From contig NZ_JAPCWE010000012.1 of assembly GCF_025943985.1 (NCBI RefSeq), positions 1 to 64,000 on the forward strand: DNA of 64,000 bases, read 5' to 3'. Each line of letters begins with the position of its first letter. Within the stretch, counting starts at the first letter, position 1. Below, piece by piece: positions 46,479 through 56,820 of the stretch. The stretch is from Anaerorudis cellulosivorans (GTDB lineage Bacteria > Bacteroidota > Bacteroidia > Bacteroidales > Dysgonomonadaceae). The position numbers and the translations under genes were made by a program. Below the pieces are notes generated by a model. It was not told the origin of the DNA, did no database searches, and saw nothing but the letters and a program-made list of their open reading frames with translations.

Positions 46479-46522
46479 ACTAAAATACGAATTTGATTAT
46501 CTATTAAAAAAAAATCATCACG

Positions 46523-47752
46523 ATGAAGGTAAATGTAGTTGACAGATTTATTAAATATGCAAAAATCGATACGCAGTCCGATGAGAATAGCAATCAGACG
46601 CCGAGTACGTTAAAACAGTTTAATTTGGCGAAGGAAGTCGAAAGAGAACTGATTGAAATGGGGATGACCGACGTTTCATTGGACAACAATTGCTACTTAA
46701 TGGCAACATTGCCGGCAAATAGTGAAAAGCGTATCCCGACAATAGGGTTTATTGCCCATTTCGATACGAGTCCCGACATGAGTGGAGAAAATGTGAAACC
46801 CCATATTGTAAAACAATACACAGGCAATGATATCGTGCTTAATGAGGAGCAGCATATCGTTCTGTCGCCTCATGATTTCCCTGAACTGTTGGATCATATA
46901 GGTGAAGATCTGATTGTAACCGATGGAACTACATTACTTGGAGCTGATGACAAGGCGGGTATCGCTGAGATCATTACCGCCATGCAACACTTTCTCGATC
47001 ATCCCGAAATCAAACACGGTAAAGTGCGTATTGCCTTTACTCCCGACGAGGAAATCGGTCGCGGCGCCGATAAGTTCGATGTGCAAAAATTCGGAGCCGA
47101 ATGGGGGTATACGGTAGATGGGGGAGAAGTTGGCGAGCTTGAATATGAAAATTTCAATGCGGCTTCGGCAAAAATTACCATTCAAGGGCGGAATGTTCAT
47201 CCCGGCTATGCCAAAAATAAAATGATCAATGCCTTGCATGTGGCAAATGAATTGATAAATCTGTTGCCTGCAAATGAACGTCCTGAATTTACGGAAGGGT
47301 ATGAAGGATTTTTCCATTTGATTTCTTTGAATGGAACGGTTGAGGAGGCTGTGGTTTCGTTTATTATACGGGATCATGAACGCAATAGGTTTGAAATGCG
47401 CAAAAAAATCATGCAGGATGCCGTGTCGTTTCTTAATGAGCGTTATTCCAATCGACTGAAACTCGAACTGCGTGATCAGTACTTCAACATGCGCGAAAAA
47501 GTTGAACCTGTGAAGCATGTCATTGACTATGCCTTTCGTGCAATGCAGAACGTTGGGGTGACACCTCGAGTGAAACCTATACGCGGGGGTACGGATGGCG
47601 CACGCTTGTCGTTTATGGGATTGCCTTGTCCCAACATCTTTGCCGGAGGACTCAATTTTCACGGCCGCTATGAATTTATTCCTGTTCAGTCGTTGGAAAA
47701 AGCCACACAAGTAATCGAAAAAATAGTGGAAATAGTAGCAGAAGAAGCATAA
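46523..47752 (+). CDS. pepT: Peptidase T (tripeptide aminopeptidase)
   Basis: Zinc aminopeptidase of family M20 that removes the N-terminal residue of tripeptides in the cytoplasm. 409 residues. [17 protein letters not shown] (His ligand and Asp), [25 protein letters not shown] (catalytic Glu pair) and the C-terminal [22 protein letters not shown] with the last His in NFHGRYE. Seventeen bases before gcvT; the two may share a transcript. Confidence 0.95.
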   Translation: MKVNVVDRFIKYAKIDTQSDENSNQTPSTLKQFNLAKEVERELIEMGMTDVSLDNNCYLMATLPANSEKRIPTIGFIAHFDTSPDMSGENVKPHIVKQYTGNDIVLNEEQHIVLSPHDFPELLDHIGEDLIVTDGTTLLGADDKAGIAEIITAMQHFLDHPEIKHGKVRIAFTPDEEIGRGADKFDVQKFGAEWGYTVDGGEVGELEYENFNAASAKITIQGRNVHPGYAKNKMINALHVANELINLLPANERPEFTEGYEGFFHLISLNGTVEEAVVSFIIRDHERNRFEMRKKIMQDAVSFLNERYSNRLKLELRDQYFNMREKVEPVKHVIDYAFRAMQNVGVTPRVKPIRGGTDGARLSFMGLPCPNIFAGGLNFHGRYEFIPVQSLEKATQVIEKIVEIVAEEA

Positions 47753-47768
47753 TCAATAGTATACAGAT

Positions 47769-48854
47769 ATGAAAAAAACACCTTTTACGGATTTGCATAT
47801 TGCACTGGGTGCAAAAATGCATGAATTTGCAGGATACAACATGCCCATCGAATATTCGGGAATAATCGATGAACATTTGACGGTGGTGAATGCTGTCGGC
47901 GTTTTTGATGTTTCTCATATGGGTGAGTTTTGGGTGAAAGGACCCAAAGCTGCCGAATTTGTTCAAAAAATAGGCACTAACGATGCATTGGCTATTGGTG
48001 TTGGAAAGGCACAGTACAACTGCATGTTGAACGAAAACGGAGGCATCATCGACGATTTTGTATTGTATCGCTACGAAGATCAAAAATACATGATGGTGGT
48101 CAATGCGGCCAATATCGAAAAAGACTGGACTTGGTGCTTGCAACAGAATACGATGGGGGCATCACTCGAAAATGCATCCGATTATATGGCACAATTGGCT
48201 GTGCAAGGCCCGAAAGCCAAAGATACGCTGCAGAAACTTACTGATGTCGATCTTTCATCGATTCCGTATTATTCTTTTGTTACCGGGAAAATAGCCGGAG
48301 TGGACAAGGTCATTATTTCCAACACAGGATATACAGGTGCCGGAGGTTTCGAGCTTTATTTTTATCCCGAGTTCGGGAAACAGATATGGGATGCTATTTT
48401 CGATGCAGGGAAAGAATTCGGGATAAAACCTGCCGGCTTGGGAGCAAGAGATACACTACGTTTGGAAATGGGTTTTTGCCTCTACGGTAACGATCTTGAT
48501 GAAACGACCACTCCTCTTCAAGCGGGATTGGGATGGATTACCAAATTTGTGGACGGTAACGATTTTATCGGACGCAAAGCACTGGAAGCCGAAAAAGTTG
48601 CCGGAGTACCTCGTAAGCTATGCGGTTTTATGTTGGTAGATAAAGGGATACCCCGTCAAGGATACGAAATAGAGAACGATAATCGCGAGACGATCGGTAA
48701 GGTTACTTCGGGAACCATCTCTCCGGTATTGAAAGTCGGCATCGGGTTGGGATATGTAAAGCCCGAATATGCCAAGCCCGGAACGCCCCTTTATATCAAT
48801 ATCCGTAACAAACCTGTTAAAGCAGAAGTTGTTAAGCCCCCTTTTAGGAAATAG
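47769..48854 (+). CDS. gcvT: Aminomethyltransferase (glycine cleavage T protein)
   Basis: Moves the methylene group from aminomethyl-lipoyl H protein to tetrahydrofolate, releasing ammonia. 361 residues with [44 protein letters not shown] and [31 protein letters not shown], the family core. Other gcv genes are not in the window. Ends near the glycosidase operon, 131 bp upstream of it. Confidence 0.95.
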   Translation: MKKTPFTDLHIALGAKMHEFAGYNMPIEYSGIIDEHLTVVNAVGVFDVSHMGEFWVKGPKAAEFVQKIGTNDALAIGVGKAQYNCMLNENGGIIDDFVLYRYEDQKYMMVVNAANIEKDWTWCLQQNTMGASLENASDYMAQLAVQGPKAKDTLQKLTDVDLSSIPYYSFVTGKIAGVDKVIISNTGYTGAGGFELYFYPEFGKQIWDAIFDAGKEFGIKPAGLGARDTLRLEMGFCLYGNDLDETTTPLQAGLGWITKFVDGNDFIGRKALEAEKVAGVPRKLCGFMLVDKGIPRQGYEIENDNRETIGKVTSGTISPVLKVGIGLGYVKPEYAKPGTPLYINIRNKPVKAEVVKPPFRK

Positions 48855-48985
48855 TATTTCGGCATAATCGGCAAGTCTTTTTCATGGTGCATTCTGATCT
48901 TACTTTTTTTGAGTACAAAGCCGCATCGATTAACGTTTATATTATATAAGACTTCGTGATAATCGATGAAAATAGGTGTTTGATG

Positions 48986-51013
48986 ATGAAAACCGGTAAG
49001 ATCGTATGCTTTTTTTTACTTTTTCCGTTATTGTTGACGGCGCAGGAAAAAGGTTTGATGAATACAAGCCACAGTAATCATGTTAAACTGAAGAATGTGG
49101 CTATGACAGACGTGCGATGGACGAAAGGCTTTTGGGCAGAGCGGTTTGAAGTGTATAAAGATACCCTGATTCTCAGTATGTGGAAAACGCTGAATGATCC
49201 GGAAATATCCCATTCTTTCAGAAATTTCGAAATTGCTGCCGGAGAGAAGGAGGGTGCCCATTCCGGTCCTCCCTTTCACGATGGCGATTTTTATAAATGG
49301 TTTGAAGGCATGGCTTCGGTTTATGCCATGACCAACGATCCAAAACTCGACAGTTTAATGGATCGCATCATTCGTACTATAGGAAAAGCACAGCGTGCCG
49401 ACGGCTATATTCATACTCCCGTAATTATAGAAGATAGAAACCAAACGAATGAAGAAACGGCGTTTAGCGATAGGTTAAATTTTGAAACCTATAATCTCGG
49501 ACATCTCATGACGGCAGCTTGTGTGCATTATCGAGCTACAGGTAAACGGACATTGTTGGATATAGCTGTCAAAGCAACCGATTTTCTGTGTCGTTTTTAT
49601 GAAACGGCGTCTGCCGAATTGGCACGAAATGCCATATGTCCTTCTCACTATATGGGCGTGGTTGAAATGTACCGGACTACTCGTAATCCGGCTTATTTGA
49701 ATTTGGCAAAAAACCTCATCGATATCCGTGGAATGGTCGAAAACGGAACCGACGATAATCAGGACAGGATTCCTTTTCGTGAGCAGACAACCGCAATGGG
49801 GCATGCTGTGAGAGCCAATTATCTGTATGCGGGTGTTGCTGATGTGTATGCCGAAACAGGAGAACAAAAATTGAAAGAAAATTTGGAGTTGATTCAACAG
49901 GATATCGTCAACCGAAAAATGTATATAACCGGAGGTTGCGGGGCTTTATACGATGGAGTTTCTCCCGACGGTACGTGTTATGAACCCGATTCCATTCAGA
50001 AAATACATCAAGCTTACGGTCGTGCTTACCAACTGCCCAACATTACTGCTCACAACGAAACTTGTGCAAACATTGGAAATTTGCTGTTCAATTGGCGGAT
50101 GCTGCAACTGACGGGTGAAGAAAAATATGCCGAGATTGTGGAAACTGCACTCTATAACAGCATCCTTTCGGGGGTAAGTCTCGACGGCAAAAAGTTTTTT
50201 TACACCAATCCGTTGCGCATCTCGAAGGATTTTCCCTACGTGCTGCGTTGGCCAAAAGAAAGAACATCGTACATCAGTTGTTTCTGTTGTCCTCCAAATA
50301 CGGTGAGAACACTCTGTGAAGTGCAGAATTATTGCTATTCCGTTTCCGATTCGGGAATTTGGTTTCATCTTTACGGAGGCAACGAATTAAATACGACATT
50401 ACCTGACGGATTAAAGATACGGCTTACTCAGACGTCCGATTATCCCTGGGATGGGAGAATTGCTATTAAACTGGATGAGGTTTCCAAAGAAAAGGATTTT
50501 TCTCTTTATTTTCGTATTCCGGCATGGTGTTCCGATGCACAATTGAAAGTTAACGGAAAACCTGTGAATATTTCCTTAAAATCCGGTTCGTATGCCGAAA
50601 TAAATAGAAAGTGGGCAAAAGGAGACATTATCGTATTGAATTTGGACATGGAAACGCAGTTGATCGAATCCAATCCTTTGGTTGAAGAAACCCGCAATCA
50701 GGTAGTCGTCAAGAGAGGTCCGTTGGTATATTGTATGGAATCGGTCGATATGGAAAGTGGGCATACTATCGATGCAATTATGTTGCCGGCAAACATTCAG
50801 CTGACTCCGCAAAAAATGGAAATCGCCGACAGTCCGGTTGTTTGTCTCGAGGGCAAGGCCAACGTTATATCGGATAACACTTCGTGGGGAAATACCCTTT
50901 ATCGACCGATGAAAAATGAGAAACAAACGATATCGATACGGTTGATTCCGTATTATGCCTGGGGTAACAGAGGAAAAGGCGAAATGACGGTTTGGATGCC
51001 GGTATCGAGATGA
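48986..51013 (+). CDS. Exported GH127-family glycoside hydrolase
   Basis: 675 residues after a signal peptide (about 1-19, MKTGKIVCFFLLFPLLLTAQ). The (alpha/alpha)6-barrel family GH127 acts mainly as beta-L-arabinofuranosidase using a catalytic Cys bound to Zn. Here NETC (Glu about 358, Cys about 360) and SCFCCPPN (Cys about 434-435) match the metal and nucleophile residues of the characterised Bifidobacterium enzyme. Other GH127 members cleave aceric acid in rhamnogalacturonan II. ATG 48983 is an equal alternative start. The stop overlaps the next ATG, making it the first of three coupled genes. Confidence 0.88.
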   Translation: MKTGKIVCFFLLFPLLLTAQEKGLMNTSHSNHVKLKNVAMTDVRWTKGFWAERFEVYKDTLILSMWKTLNDPEISHSFRNFEIAAGEKEGAHSGPPFHDGDFYKWFEGMASVYAMTNDPKLDSLMDRIIRTIGKAQRADGYIHTPVIIEDRNQTNEETAFSDRLNFETYNLGHLMTAACVHYRATGKRTLLDIAVKATDFLCRFYETASAELARNAICPSHYMGVVEMYRTTRNPAYLNLAKNLIDIRGMVENGTDDNQDRIPFREQTTAMGHAVRANYLYAGVADVYAETGEQKLKENLELIQQDIVNRKMYITGGCGALYDGVSPDGTCYEPDSIQKIHQAYGRAYQLPNITAHNETCANIGNLLFNWRMLQLTGEEKYAEIVETALYNSILSGVSLDGKKFFYTNPLRISKDFPYVLRWPKERTSYISCFCCPPNTVRTLCEVQNYCYSVSDSGIWFHLYGGNELNTTLPDGLKIRLTQTSDYPWDGRIAIKLDEVSKEKDFSLYFRIPAWCSDAQLKVNGKPVNISLKSGSYAEINRKWAKGDIIVLNLDMETQLIESNPLVEETRNQVVVKRGPLVYCMESVDMESGHTIDAIMLPANIQLTPQKMEIADSPVVCLEGKANVISDNTSWGNTLYRPMKNEKQTISIRLIPYYAWGNRGKGEMTVWMPVSR

Positions 51014-52905
51014 ATGCAATGAATATAATGAAGAAAAGAAGAATAGTAACGTTGTTTGTGGCTATAATGGCAGTAGTTAAACTGTTGAGTGCAGATATCT
51101 GGGTTTCACCTTCCGGCGACGACAGAAACAGCGGATTATCGCGAGAGCATCCCCTTCAAACGCTGCATGCCGCTTTGCGTAAGGCAAGAGAAATGAGGCG
51201 GCTGAACGATCCGTCGATAACGAGCGGAATAAATATTTTCTTGGGGAAAGGAATATATTGCCAGTATGAACCTCTTTTGATACGTCCGGAAGACTCGGGA
51301 ACGCCGAGTTCTCCAACACTTATCAAAGGGATTGATGGCGATCATGTGGTTATCAGCGGCGGCGTGAAGTTATCCGGATGGAAACTAGCCGGCAGAATTG
51401 GGGGTTTGCCTGCTGATGTGCTGAATAAAATTTGGATGGTTGATGTTCCCTTAGTTAATGGTAACGTGATTAACTTCAGGCAATTGTGGGTCAACGGAAG
51501 AAAAGCAACGAGGACACGAAATATTACTGATTTCAGGCAGATGGACAGGATTATATCTGATGATATCCAAAACGAAATTCTTTGGGTGCCGACAAGTTCG
51601 GTAGCGAGTATAGCGAAGTCTCCTCATGCGGAACTCGTATTGCATCAAATGTGGGAGATAGCTGTTTTGAGGATCCAATCGATCATATTCAACGGGGATT
51701 CGGCGGGGATAACGTTTCATTCCCCCGAAAACCGGATTCAGTTTGAACATCCCTGGCCTAGACCAATGATGGGTAAAGGTGTCAACTCGCCGTTTTATAT
51801 CACCAATGCCATGGAGCTGCTTGACCGACCTGGCGAATGGTATTTCGATAAAGCTGATTCCCGCCTTTATTATTATCCCTTGCCCGGAGAAAAAATGGAA
51901 AGCGTTTCTGCCGTTATACCCTTTGCGGAAACACTTGTGGAAGTTATGGGGACAGCTGACAGACAGGTAGCCCATATTCGTTTCGAGAATATCCATTTCA
52001 ATTATACTACCTGGCTGCGTCCGTCCGAGAAAGGGCATGTACCCTTACAGGCGGGGATGTACATGCTCGATGCTTATCGATTGGTCCCTAAACTTCAAAG
52101 GGATGCAGAAGATCATCCGCTGGATAATCAGGCATGGATTGGCCGTCCGCCGGCAGCAGTGGAAGTAGAAGGTGCTCACCACATTGTTTTCGAGAACTGC
52201 ACATTTGAGCATCTTGGTTCTTGTGGCTTAGATTTCAAGAAAACAACGCATGATACAAGAGTTGTTGGTTGTCTGTTTCGCGATATTGCCGGAAACGGCA
52301 TGCAGATCGGCATGTTTTCCGAGCCTTCCGTTGAAACCCATTTGCCCTATCGTCCACAGGACGAGCGAGAGATTTGTACCGGTCAGTTTATCGAAAACAA
52401 TTATATTACCGATATCGGCAACGAAGACTGGGGATGTGTAGGAATTTGTGCCGGATATGTGAGAGACATTCTTATCCGTCACAATGAATTATGCGATTTG
52501 CCTTATACTGGCATCAGCATGGGGTGGGGGTGGACCCGAAGCGACAACTGCATGAGAAACAATCGTGTTATGGGCAATAATGTGCATCATTTTGCCAAAC
52601 ACATGCACGATGTTGCGGGAATTTACACGCTTTCTTCGCAACCCCATAGCATAATAGCCGAAAATTATGTTCACGACATCGTACTTTCGCCTTATGCTCA
52701 TAATCCTGATCATTGGTTTTATCTTTATACCGATGAGGGATCTTCATATATTGAAGTGAAAAACAATTGGTGCGATGCTGAAAAATTCTTACAGAATGCC
52801 AATGGTCCCGGTGTCGTTTGGGAAAATAATGGTCCTATGGTACATGATTCGGTGAAGATAAATGCCGGATTAAAACCGAAATATCAATATTTACGGTATA
52901 AATAA
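51010..52905 (+). CDS. Exported parallel beta-helix glycosidase (GH141-like)
   Basis: 631 residues. The signal peptide MKKRRIVTLFVAIMAVVKLLSAD begins at an internal Met, so 51028 is another start; 51010 gives the ATGA overlap with the GH127 gene. After ADIWVSPSGDDRNSG comes a right-handed parallel beta-helix with short repeats (HIVFENCTFEHLGSCGLDF, RVVGCLFRDIAGNGMQIG, NYITDIGNEDWGCVGI, RHNELCDLPYTGISMGWGWT). This resembles GH141, known from fucosidase and xylanase activity. Pectate-lyase-like folds share the repeats, so the reaction is not certain. Confidence 0.72.
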   Translation: MNAMNIMKKRRIVTLFVAIMAVVKLLSADIWVSPSGDDRNSGLSREHPLQTLHAALRKAREMRRLNDPSITSGINIFLGKGIYCQYEPLLIRPEDSGTPSSPTLIKGIDGDHVVISGGVKLSGWKLAGRIGGLPADVLNKIWMVDVPLVNGNVINFRQLWVNGRKATRTRNITDFRQMDRIISDDIQNEILWVPTSSVASIAKSPHAELVLHQMWEIAVLRIQSIIFNGDSAGITFHSPENRIQFEHPWPRPMMGKGVNSPFYITNAMELLDRPGEWYFDKADSRLYYYPLPGEKMESVSAVIPFAETLVEVMGTADRQVAHIRFENIHFNYTTWLRPSEKGHVPLQAGMYMLDAYRLVPKLQRDAEDHPLDNQAWIGRPPAAVEVEGAHHIVFENCTFEHLGSCGLDFKKTTHDTRVVGCLFRDIAGNGMQIGMFSEPSVETHLPYRPQDEREICTGQFIENNYITDIGNEDWGCVGICAGYVRDILIRHNELCDLPYTGISMGWGWTRSDNCMRNNRVMGNNVHHFAKHMHDVAGIYTLSSQPHSIIAENYVHDIVLSPYAHNPDHWFYLYTDEGSSYIEVKNNWCDAEKFLQNANGPGVVWENNGPMVHDSVKINAGLKPKYQYLRYK

Positions 52906-52915
52906 TTTAAAATCT

Positions 52916-55084
52916 ATGCTTGTTAAACGATTTTTTCTTTTTGGTTTGCTCCTTTTGTCGGTAAAATTGTTTTGTTTCGGACAGGCAACCTGGATAGGAT
53001 ATCCGGGTGATTACGATATCTGGCTGGGAAACAATGTCAACAACCGAAGGACGGAAAGAGGCGCATTTTTTCCACCCTTCTGGAAAATGGACAGCCATTA
53101 TGTGCTGGTAGAATTTTCTAAGGAATTCGATTTGAAGGCGCCTGAAGAAATTCGCCTGTATGTTGAAGGACGTTATAATGTGAAACTCGATGGCAAACTT
53201 CAAAACGGTGCACCCTCAAGAATGATGTTGCCTGAGGGAAAACATGTATTGAATATCAAGGTGCACAATCAGGCTTGCGTGCCGACAATTTATGTAGAGG
53301 GTAAAACGGTGGTTACCGATTCTTCGTGGAAAGTCACATTCGAAGATAAGGAATGGATCGACGAGTCGGGAAAAGCTTCCGATAAATCGGCCACCATTTA
53401 CATGAATGCAGCAGCATTGAATTTTAATAGTCCCGAGCAACGCCCTTCGTTATTCAAGTTGAGCCAAGTGGCCATGAGTCCTCTAAGCATAACCGAAACC
53501 GGTAAGGGAACATTAGTCGATTTCGGTAAAGAAACTTTCGGCTATGTAACGTTTCATCAACTGCGTGGGAGGGGTGAGGTTTGCATTTATTACGGCGAAT
53601 CGCGTGAAGAAGCGCTTTCTGTCGATGCATGCGAAACGCTGGATAAAATACAGGTGAATAGCGATAATCCCGAGGAGTTGACGCTCCTCGATTCAAAAGC
53701 TTTCCGCTATGTGTATATCGAGAACGAGGATAGTGTGCGTTTCGAAAATATATCAATGAAGTATGAATACGCACCTCTTGATTACAGGGGGTCTTTTCGT
53801 TGTAACGATGAGGAAATAAACCGCATTTGGGATGTTGCTGCTTATACGTTGCATCTGACTAGTCGCGAAGTTTTTCTCGACGGTATCAAGCGTGACAGGT
53901 GGGCATGGTCGGGTGATGCTATTCAAAGTTACCTCATGAATTATTACCTTTTTTTCGATACAAATACAGTAACACGCACGATCAACCTGTTGCGCGGGAA
54001 AGATCCTGTAACTTCGCATATCAATACCATTATGGATTACACTTTCTACTGGTTTATGAGTATTTACGATTATTATCTCTATACCGGCGATCTTCATTTT
54101 ATCCGACAAATATATCCAAGGATGGTCGGTTTAATGGATTTTGTACTTGGAAGAACAAATGCCGAAGGTATGGTGGAAGGATTGTCCGGAGACTGGGTTT
54201 TTGTGGATTGGGCCGACGGATTTATGGATAAACAAGGCGAACTTTGCTTCGAACAATTGCTTTTCTGCAAAAGTCTGCAGACGATGGCGCTTTGCGCGGG
54301 CATTACAGGTAACGAAACAGACGAAAAGAAGTATACTGTTTTGAGCAATGCGCTTTTTTCTAAACTCGAGACTTACTTTTGGGACACTCAAAAAAAAGCT
54401 TTTGTTCATAACCGAAAAGGCGGCATGAAAAGTGAACAGGTTACCCGCTACGGCAATATTTTTGCTGTATTGTTTGATTATGTTGATGACGAAAAAAAAC
54501 AGGCTATTAAAAAAAATGTCCTGTTGAACGATTCCGTCATGAAAATCACTACACCTTATATGCGATTTTATGAGCTGGCCTCGCTTTGTGCTCTTGGCGA
54601 ACAGCCATATGTCACAAAAGAAATCAAAACATATTGGGGTGGGATGCTGAAATTGGGAGCTACTTCATTTTGGGAAAAATACAACCCTGCGGAGAAAGGG
54701 AGCGAGCATTATGCTATGTATGGTCGTCCCTTCGGCAAAAGTTTATGTCATGCCTGGGGTGCAAGTCCGCTTTACCTGCTTGGGAAATATTATTTAGGGG
54801 TATCACCCGTCAAACCCGGGTATGAAGAATTTTCCATTGAACCTTCCTTGGGCGGTTTGGAGTGGATAAAAGGGTCTGTTCCCACACCATATGGTGATAT
54901 TCGGGTGTTTATGGATAAAAAAACAATAAAGGTCGTTTCACCCGGCGGTAAAGGATATTTGGTTTTTTCAAGCAAAAGTGTGCCGCAATCTTCACAGGGG
55001 AAAATAGAGAGGTTAGGCAACAGTCGTTATCGTCTTTTTCTTGAAGGTGATGGGAATGAATTCGTAATTACACTTGAAGGGTAG
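52916..55084 (+). CDS. Exported GH78 alpha-L-rhamnosidase
   Basis: 722 residues. Signal peptide MLVKRFFLFGLLLLSVKLFCFGQ; two beta-sandwich regions (about 25-280), then the (alpha/alpha)6 catalytic barrel with CNDEEINRIWDVAAYTL, SREVFLDGIKRDRWAWSGD and GLSGDWVFVDW, typical of GH78. The acidic residues in DGIKRDR and the following W-x-GD segment are the catalytic region. A C-terminal beta-sandwich (from about 620) follows. Inverting release of L-rhamnose. Starts 10 bp after the GH141-like gene. Confidence 0.87.
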   Translation: MLVKRFFLFGLLLLSVKLFCFGQATWIGYPGDYDIWLGNNVNNRRTERGAFFPPFWKMDSHYVLVEFSKEFDLKAPEEIRLYVEGRYNVKLDGKLQNGAPSRMMLPEGKHVLNIKVHNQACVPTIYVEGKTVVTDSSWKVTFEDKEWIDESGKASDKSATIYMNAAALNFNSPEQRPSLFKLSQVAMSPLSITETGKGTLVDFGKETFGYVTFHQLRGRGEVCIYYGESREEALSVDACETLDKIQVNSDNPEELTLLDSKAFRYVYIENEDSVRFENISMKYEYAPLDYRGSFRCNDEEINRIWDVAAYTLHLTSREVFLDGIKRDRWAWSGDAIQSYLMNYYLFFDTNTVTRTINLLRGKDPVTSHINTIMDYTFYWFMSIYDYYLYTGDLHFIRQIYPRMVGLMDFVLGRTNAEGMVEGLSGDWVFVDWADGFMDKQGELCFEQLLFCKSLQTMALCAGITGNETDEKKYTVLSNALFSKLETYFWDTQKKAFVHNRKGGMKSEQVTRYGNIFAVLFDYVDDEKKQAIKKNVLLNDSVMKITTPYMRFYELASLCALGEQPYVTKEIKTYWGGMLKLGATSFWEKYNPAEKGSEHYAMYGRPFGKSLCHAWGASPLYLLGKYYLGVSPVKPGYEEFSIEPSLGGLEWIKGSVPTPYGDIRVFMDKKTIKVVSPGGKGYLVFSSKSVPQSSQGKIERLGNSRYRLFLEGDGNEFVITLEG

Positions 55085-55118
55085 ATTTCTCTTGGTAGAG
55101 AATCCTCATCTTGCTCTG

Positions 55119-55171
55119 AAAAATAAAAATGCCGAGACCAGAATTTAACGCAATAAAAAATTCCGGCTCGG
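55119..55171 (-). terminator. Terminator of tRNA-Leu(CAA)
   Basis: On the minus strand CCGAGCCGGAATTT pairs with AAATTCTGGTCTCGG (one G-U and one internal mismatch), followed by a T-rich tail from 55130. It also lies 48 bp after the GH78 stop. Confidence 0.65.
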
Positions 55172-55220
55172 GTTCCTATCAGTTTTAATTGTCTGAAGAA
55201 TAACTAATGTTCCTAATCTG

Positions 55221-55304
55221 TGCCCAGAGCCGGGATCGAACCGGCATGGAGGTGAATCCACTGGTGTTTGAGACCAGCGCGTCTACCAATTCCGCCATCT
55301 GGGC
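55221..55304 (-). tRNA. tRNA-Leu (anticodon CAA)
   Basis: Class II tRNA of 84 nt. Acceptor GCCCAGA pairs with TCTGGGC. The anticodon stem CTGGT/ACCAG holds the loop CTCAAAC, giving CAA at 55270-55268. Long variable arm and GTTCGAT T loop are present. Reads UUG. The space 55305-55542 upstream holds only AT-rich sequence. Confidence 0.95.
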
Positions 55305-55542
55305 ATCTCTTGAAAAGATCGGATGCAAAAGTACATATATTTTCGATAAATAAAAACTCTTTTCTCTATTTTTTTTGATCCGGACGGCTTTGTAAATCTA
55401 TTTTTATTCTTTACCTTTAAAGCATGAATGAACATGAAAACAAAAAGGGTTGTAAAAGTGTTAACATAATGAATTTGCGGAAAATATTTTTTTTTTTTGA
55501 AACAAACGTATTTAATATAGCGTATTAATCTTTTCAACATTG

Positions 55543-56625
55543 ATGATGAGAAATAACAATTATTGTGTAATTATGGGCGGAGGAATTGGAAGCCGCTTCT
55601 GGCCTTTCAGTAAAGAACAAAAGCCCAAACAGTTTCTGGACTTTTTCGGAACAGGGAGATCGTTATTGCAAAGTACTTTCGATCGTTTTAAAAAAATTGT
55701 TCCCATTGAAAATATTTTTATTGTAACTAACGATGCGTATGCCGAAATAACGCGGCAACAGTTGCCGGAATTGTCCGAGAACCAGATACTCAGAGAGCCA
55801 ATGAGGAGGAATACTGCACCTTGTATCGCCTTTGCGTGCTATCGAATCAGATCGATCGACCCGGATGCCAATATCGTGGTTGCTCCTTCCGACCATTTGA
55901 TTCTCAAGGAGGATCGGTTTATTGCCGATATTAATAAAGGATTGGAGTTTGTGGCAAAAAATCCGGTGTTGCTGACGCTGGGTATTATGCCGAGCCGACC
56001 TGAAACAGGTTACGGATATATTCAAGTGAGCGAAGAGAATATCGACGGCGTTCACAAAGTTAAAACGTTTACCGAAAAACCGGATCGCGAGCTGGCTCAG
56101 AAGTTTTATGAGAGCGGAGAATTTGTGTGGAATTCGGGAATTTTTCTATGGAATGTAAATACTGTTTTAGAGGCTTATAAAAATTATTTGCCCGATATAT
56201 TCAACAAATTCAACGAGGGAAAAGATGTGTTTAATACACCGAAGGAAAAAGATTTTATCGATGCATGCTTCCCATTTTGTCCGAATATCTCTATCGATTA
56301 CGGTTTAATGGAAAAAGCCGAAAATGTTTATGTCATAACATCTGATTTCGGATGGAGTGATCTGGGAACATGGGGGTCGCTGCATGAGATGGCAGAAAAA
56401 GACGAAAACAACAACGCCAGTTTGAATTGCAAAGCCTTGTATTTTGAAAGTTATGACAACATTGTTGCCATGAGTGACGGGAAAGTGGTGGTTATTCAAG
56501 GGTTGGAAGACTACATTGTGGCAGAATCGGATAATGCTTTGCTTATTTGTAAAAAAAGCGAAGAACAACGCATCAAACATTTTGTTACCGAAGTAAAGTT
56601 CCGTTTTGGAGATGAGTTTGTTTAA
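55543..56625 (+). CDS. Mannose-1-phosphate guanylyltransferase
   Basis: Makes GDP-mannose from mannose-1-phosphate and GTP, feeding polysaccharide and glycan synthesis. 360 residues, single-domain type without the isomerase half. VIMGGGIGSRFWPFSKEQKPKQFLDFFG (nucleotidyl site), REPMRRNTAPCIAFA, VVAPSDHLI, PSRPETGYGYI and ITSDFGWSDLGTWGS. ATG 55543 or 55546; the frame opens with TTG 55540. A single gene ended by the hairpin at 56680. Confidence 0.94.
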   Translation: MMRNNNYCVIMGGGIGSRFWPFSKEQKPKQFLDFFGTGRSLLQSTFDRFKKIVPIENIFIVTNDAYAEITRQQLPELSENQILREPMRRNTAPCIAFACYRIRSIDPDANIVVAPSDHLILKEDRFIADINKGLEFVAKNPVLLTLGIMPSRPETGYGYIQVSEENIDGVHKVKTFTEKPDRELAQKFYESGEFVWNSGIFLWNVNTVLEAYKNYLPDIFNKFNEGKDVFNTPKEKDFIDACFPFCPNISIDYGLMEKAENVYVITSDFGWSDLGTWGSLHEMAEKDENNNASLNCKALYFESYDNIVAMSDGKVVVIQGLEDYIVAESDNALLICKKSEEQRIKHFVTEVKFRFGDEFV

Positions 56626-56679
56626 AACGGAAGGATAGTCGGCTTATTTTCGTAAATAGAAGAGTGTCCGTTAAAAACT

Positions 56680-56716
56680 GAACCCCTAAAGGTAAACAAA
56701 AAACTTTAGGGGTTTA
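56680..56716 (+). terminator. Hairpin after the guanylyltransferase gene
   Basis: AACCCCTAAAG pairs with CTTTAGGGGTTT around an A-rich loop, then a T-rich segment, 55 bp after the stop. The flanks (TGTCCGTTAAAAACTGAAC at 56665-56683 and TCACCGGAAT at 56746-56755) resemble insertion-sequence ends. Confidence 0.6.
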
Positions 56717-56820
56717 GTTTATAGTACTTCACTTTTGTAGAGAATTCACCGGAATGAAAAAACCGGCTGAATTTTGGCGAAAAACAATCAGGTGTGCTTA
56801 CTCAACAGATAGCCTTACAA

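Noticed and set aside
46934-47710. 258-residue open frame opposite pepT
   Set aside because: Antisense shadow of a strongly conserved gene; rich in His, Phe and Ile in the way expected of reversed codons.
51451-52038. 195-residue open frame opposite the GH141-like gene
   Set aside because: No signal or motif, and inside a clear coding frame on the plus strand.
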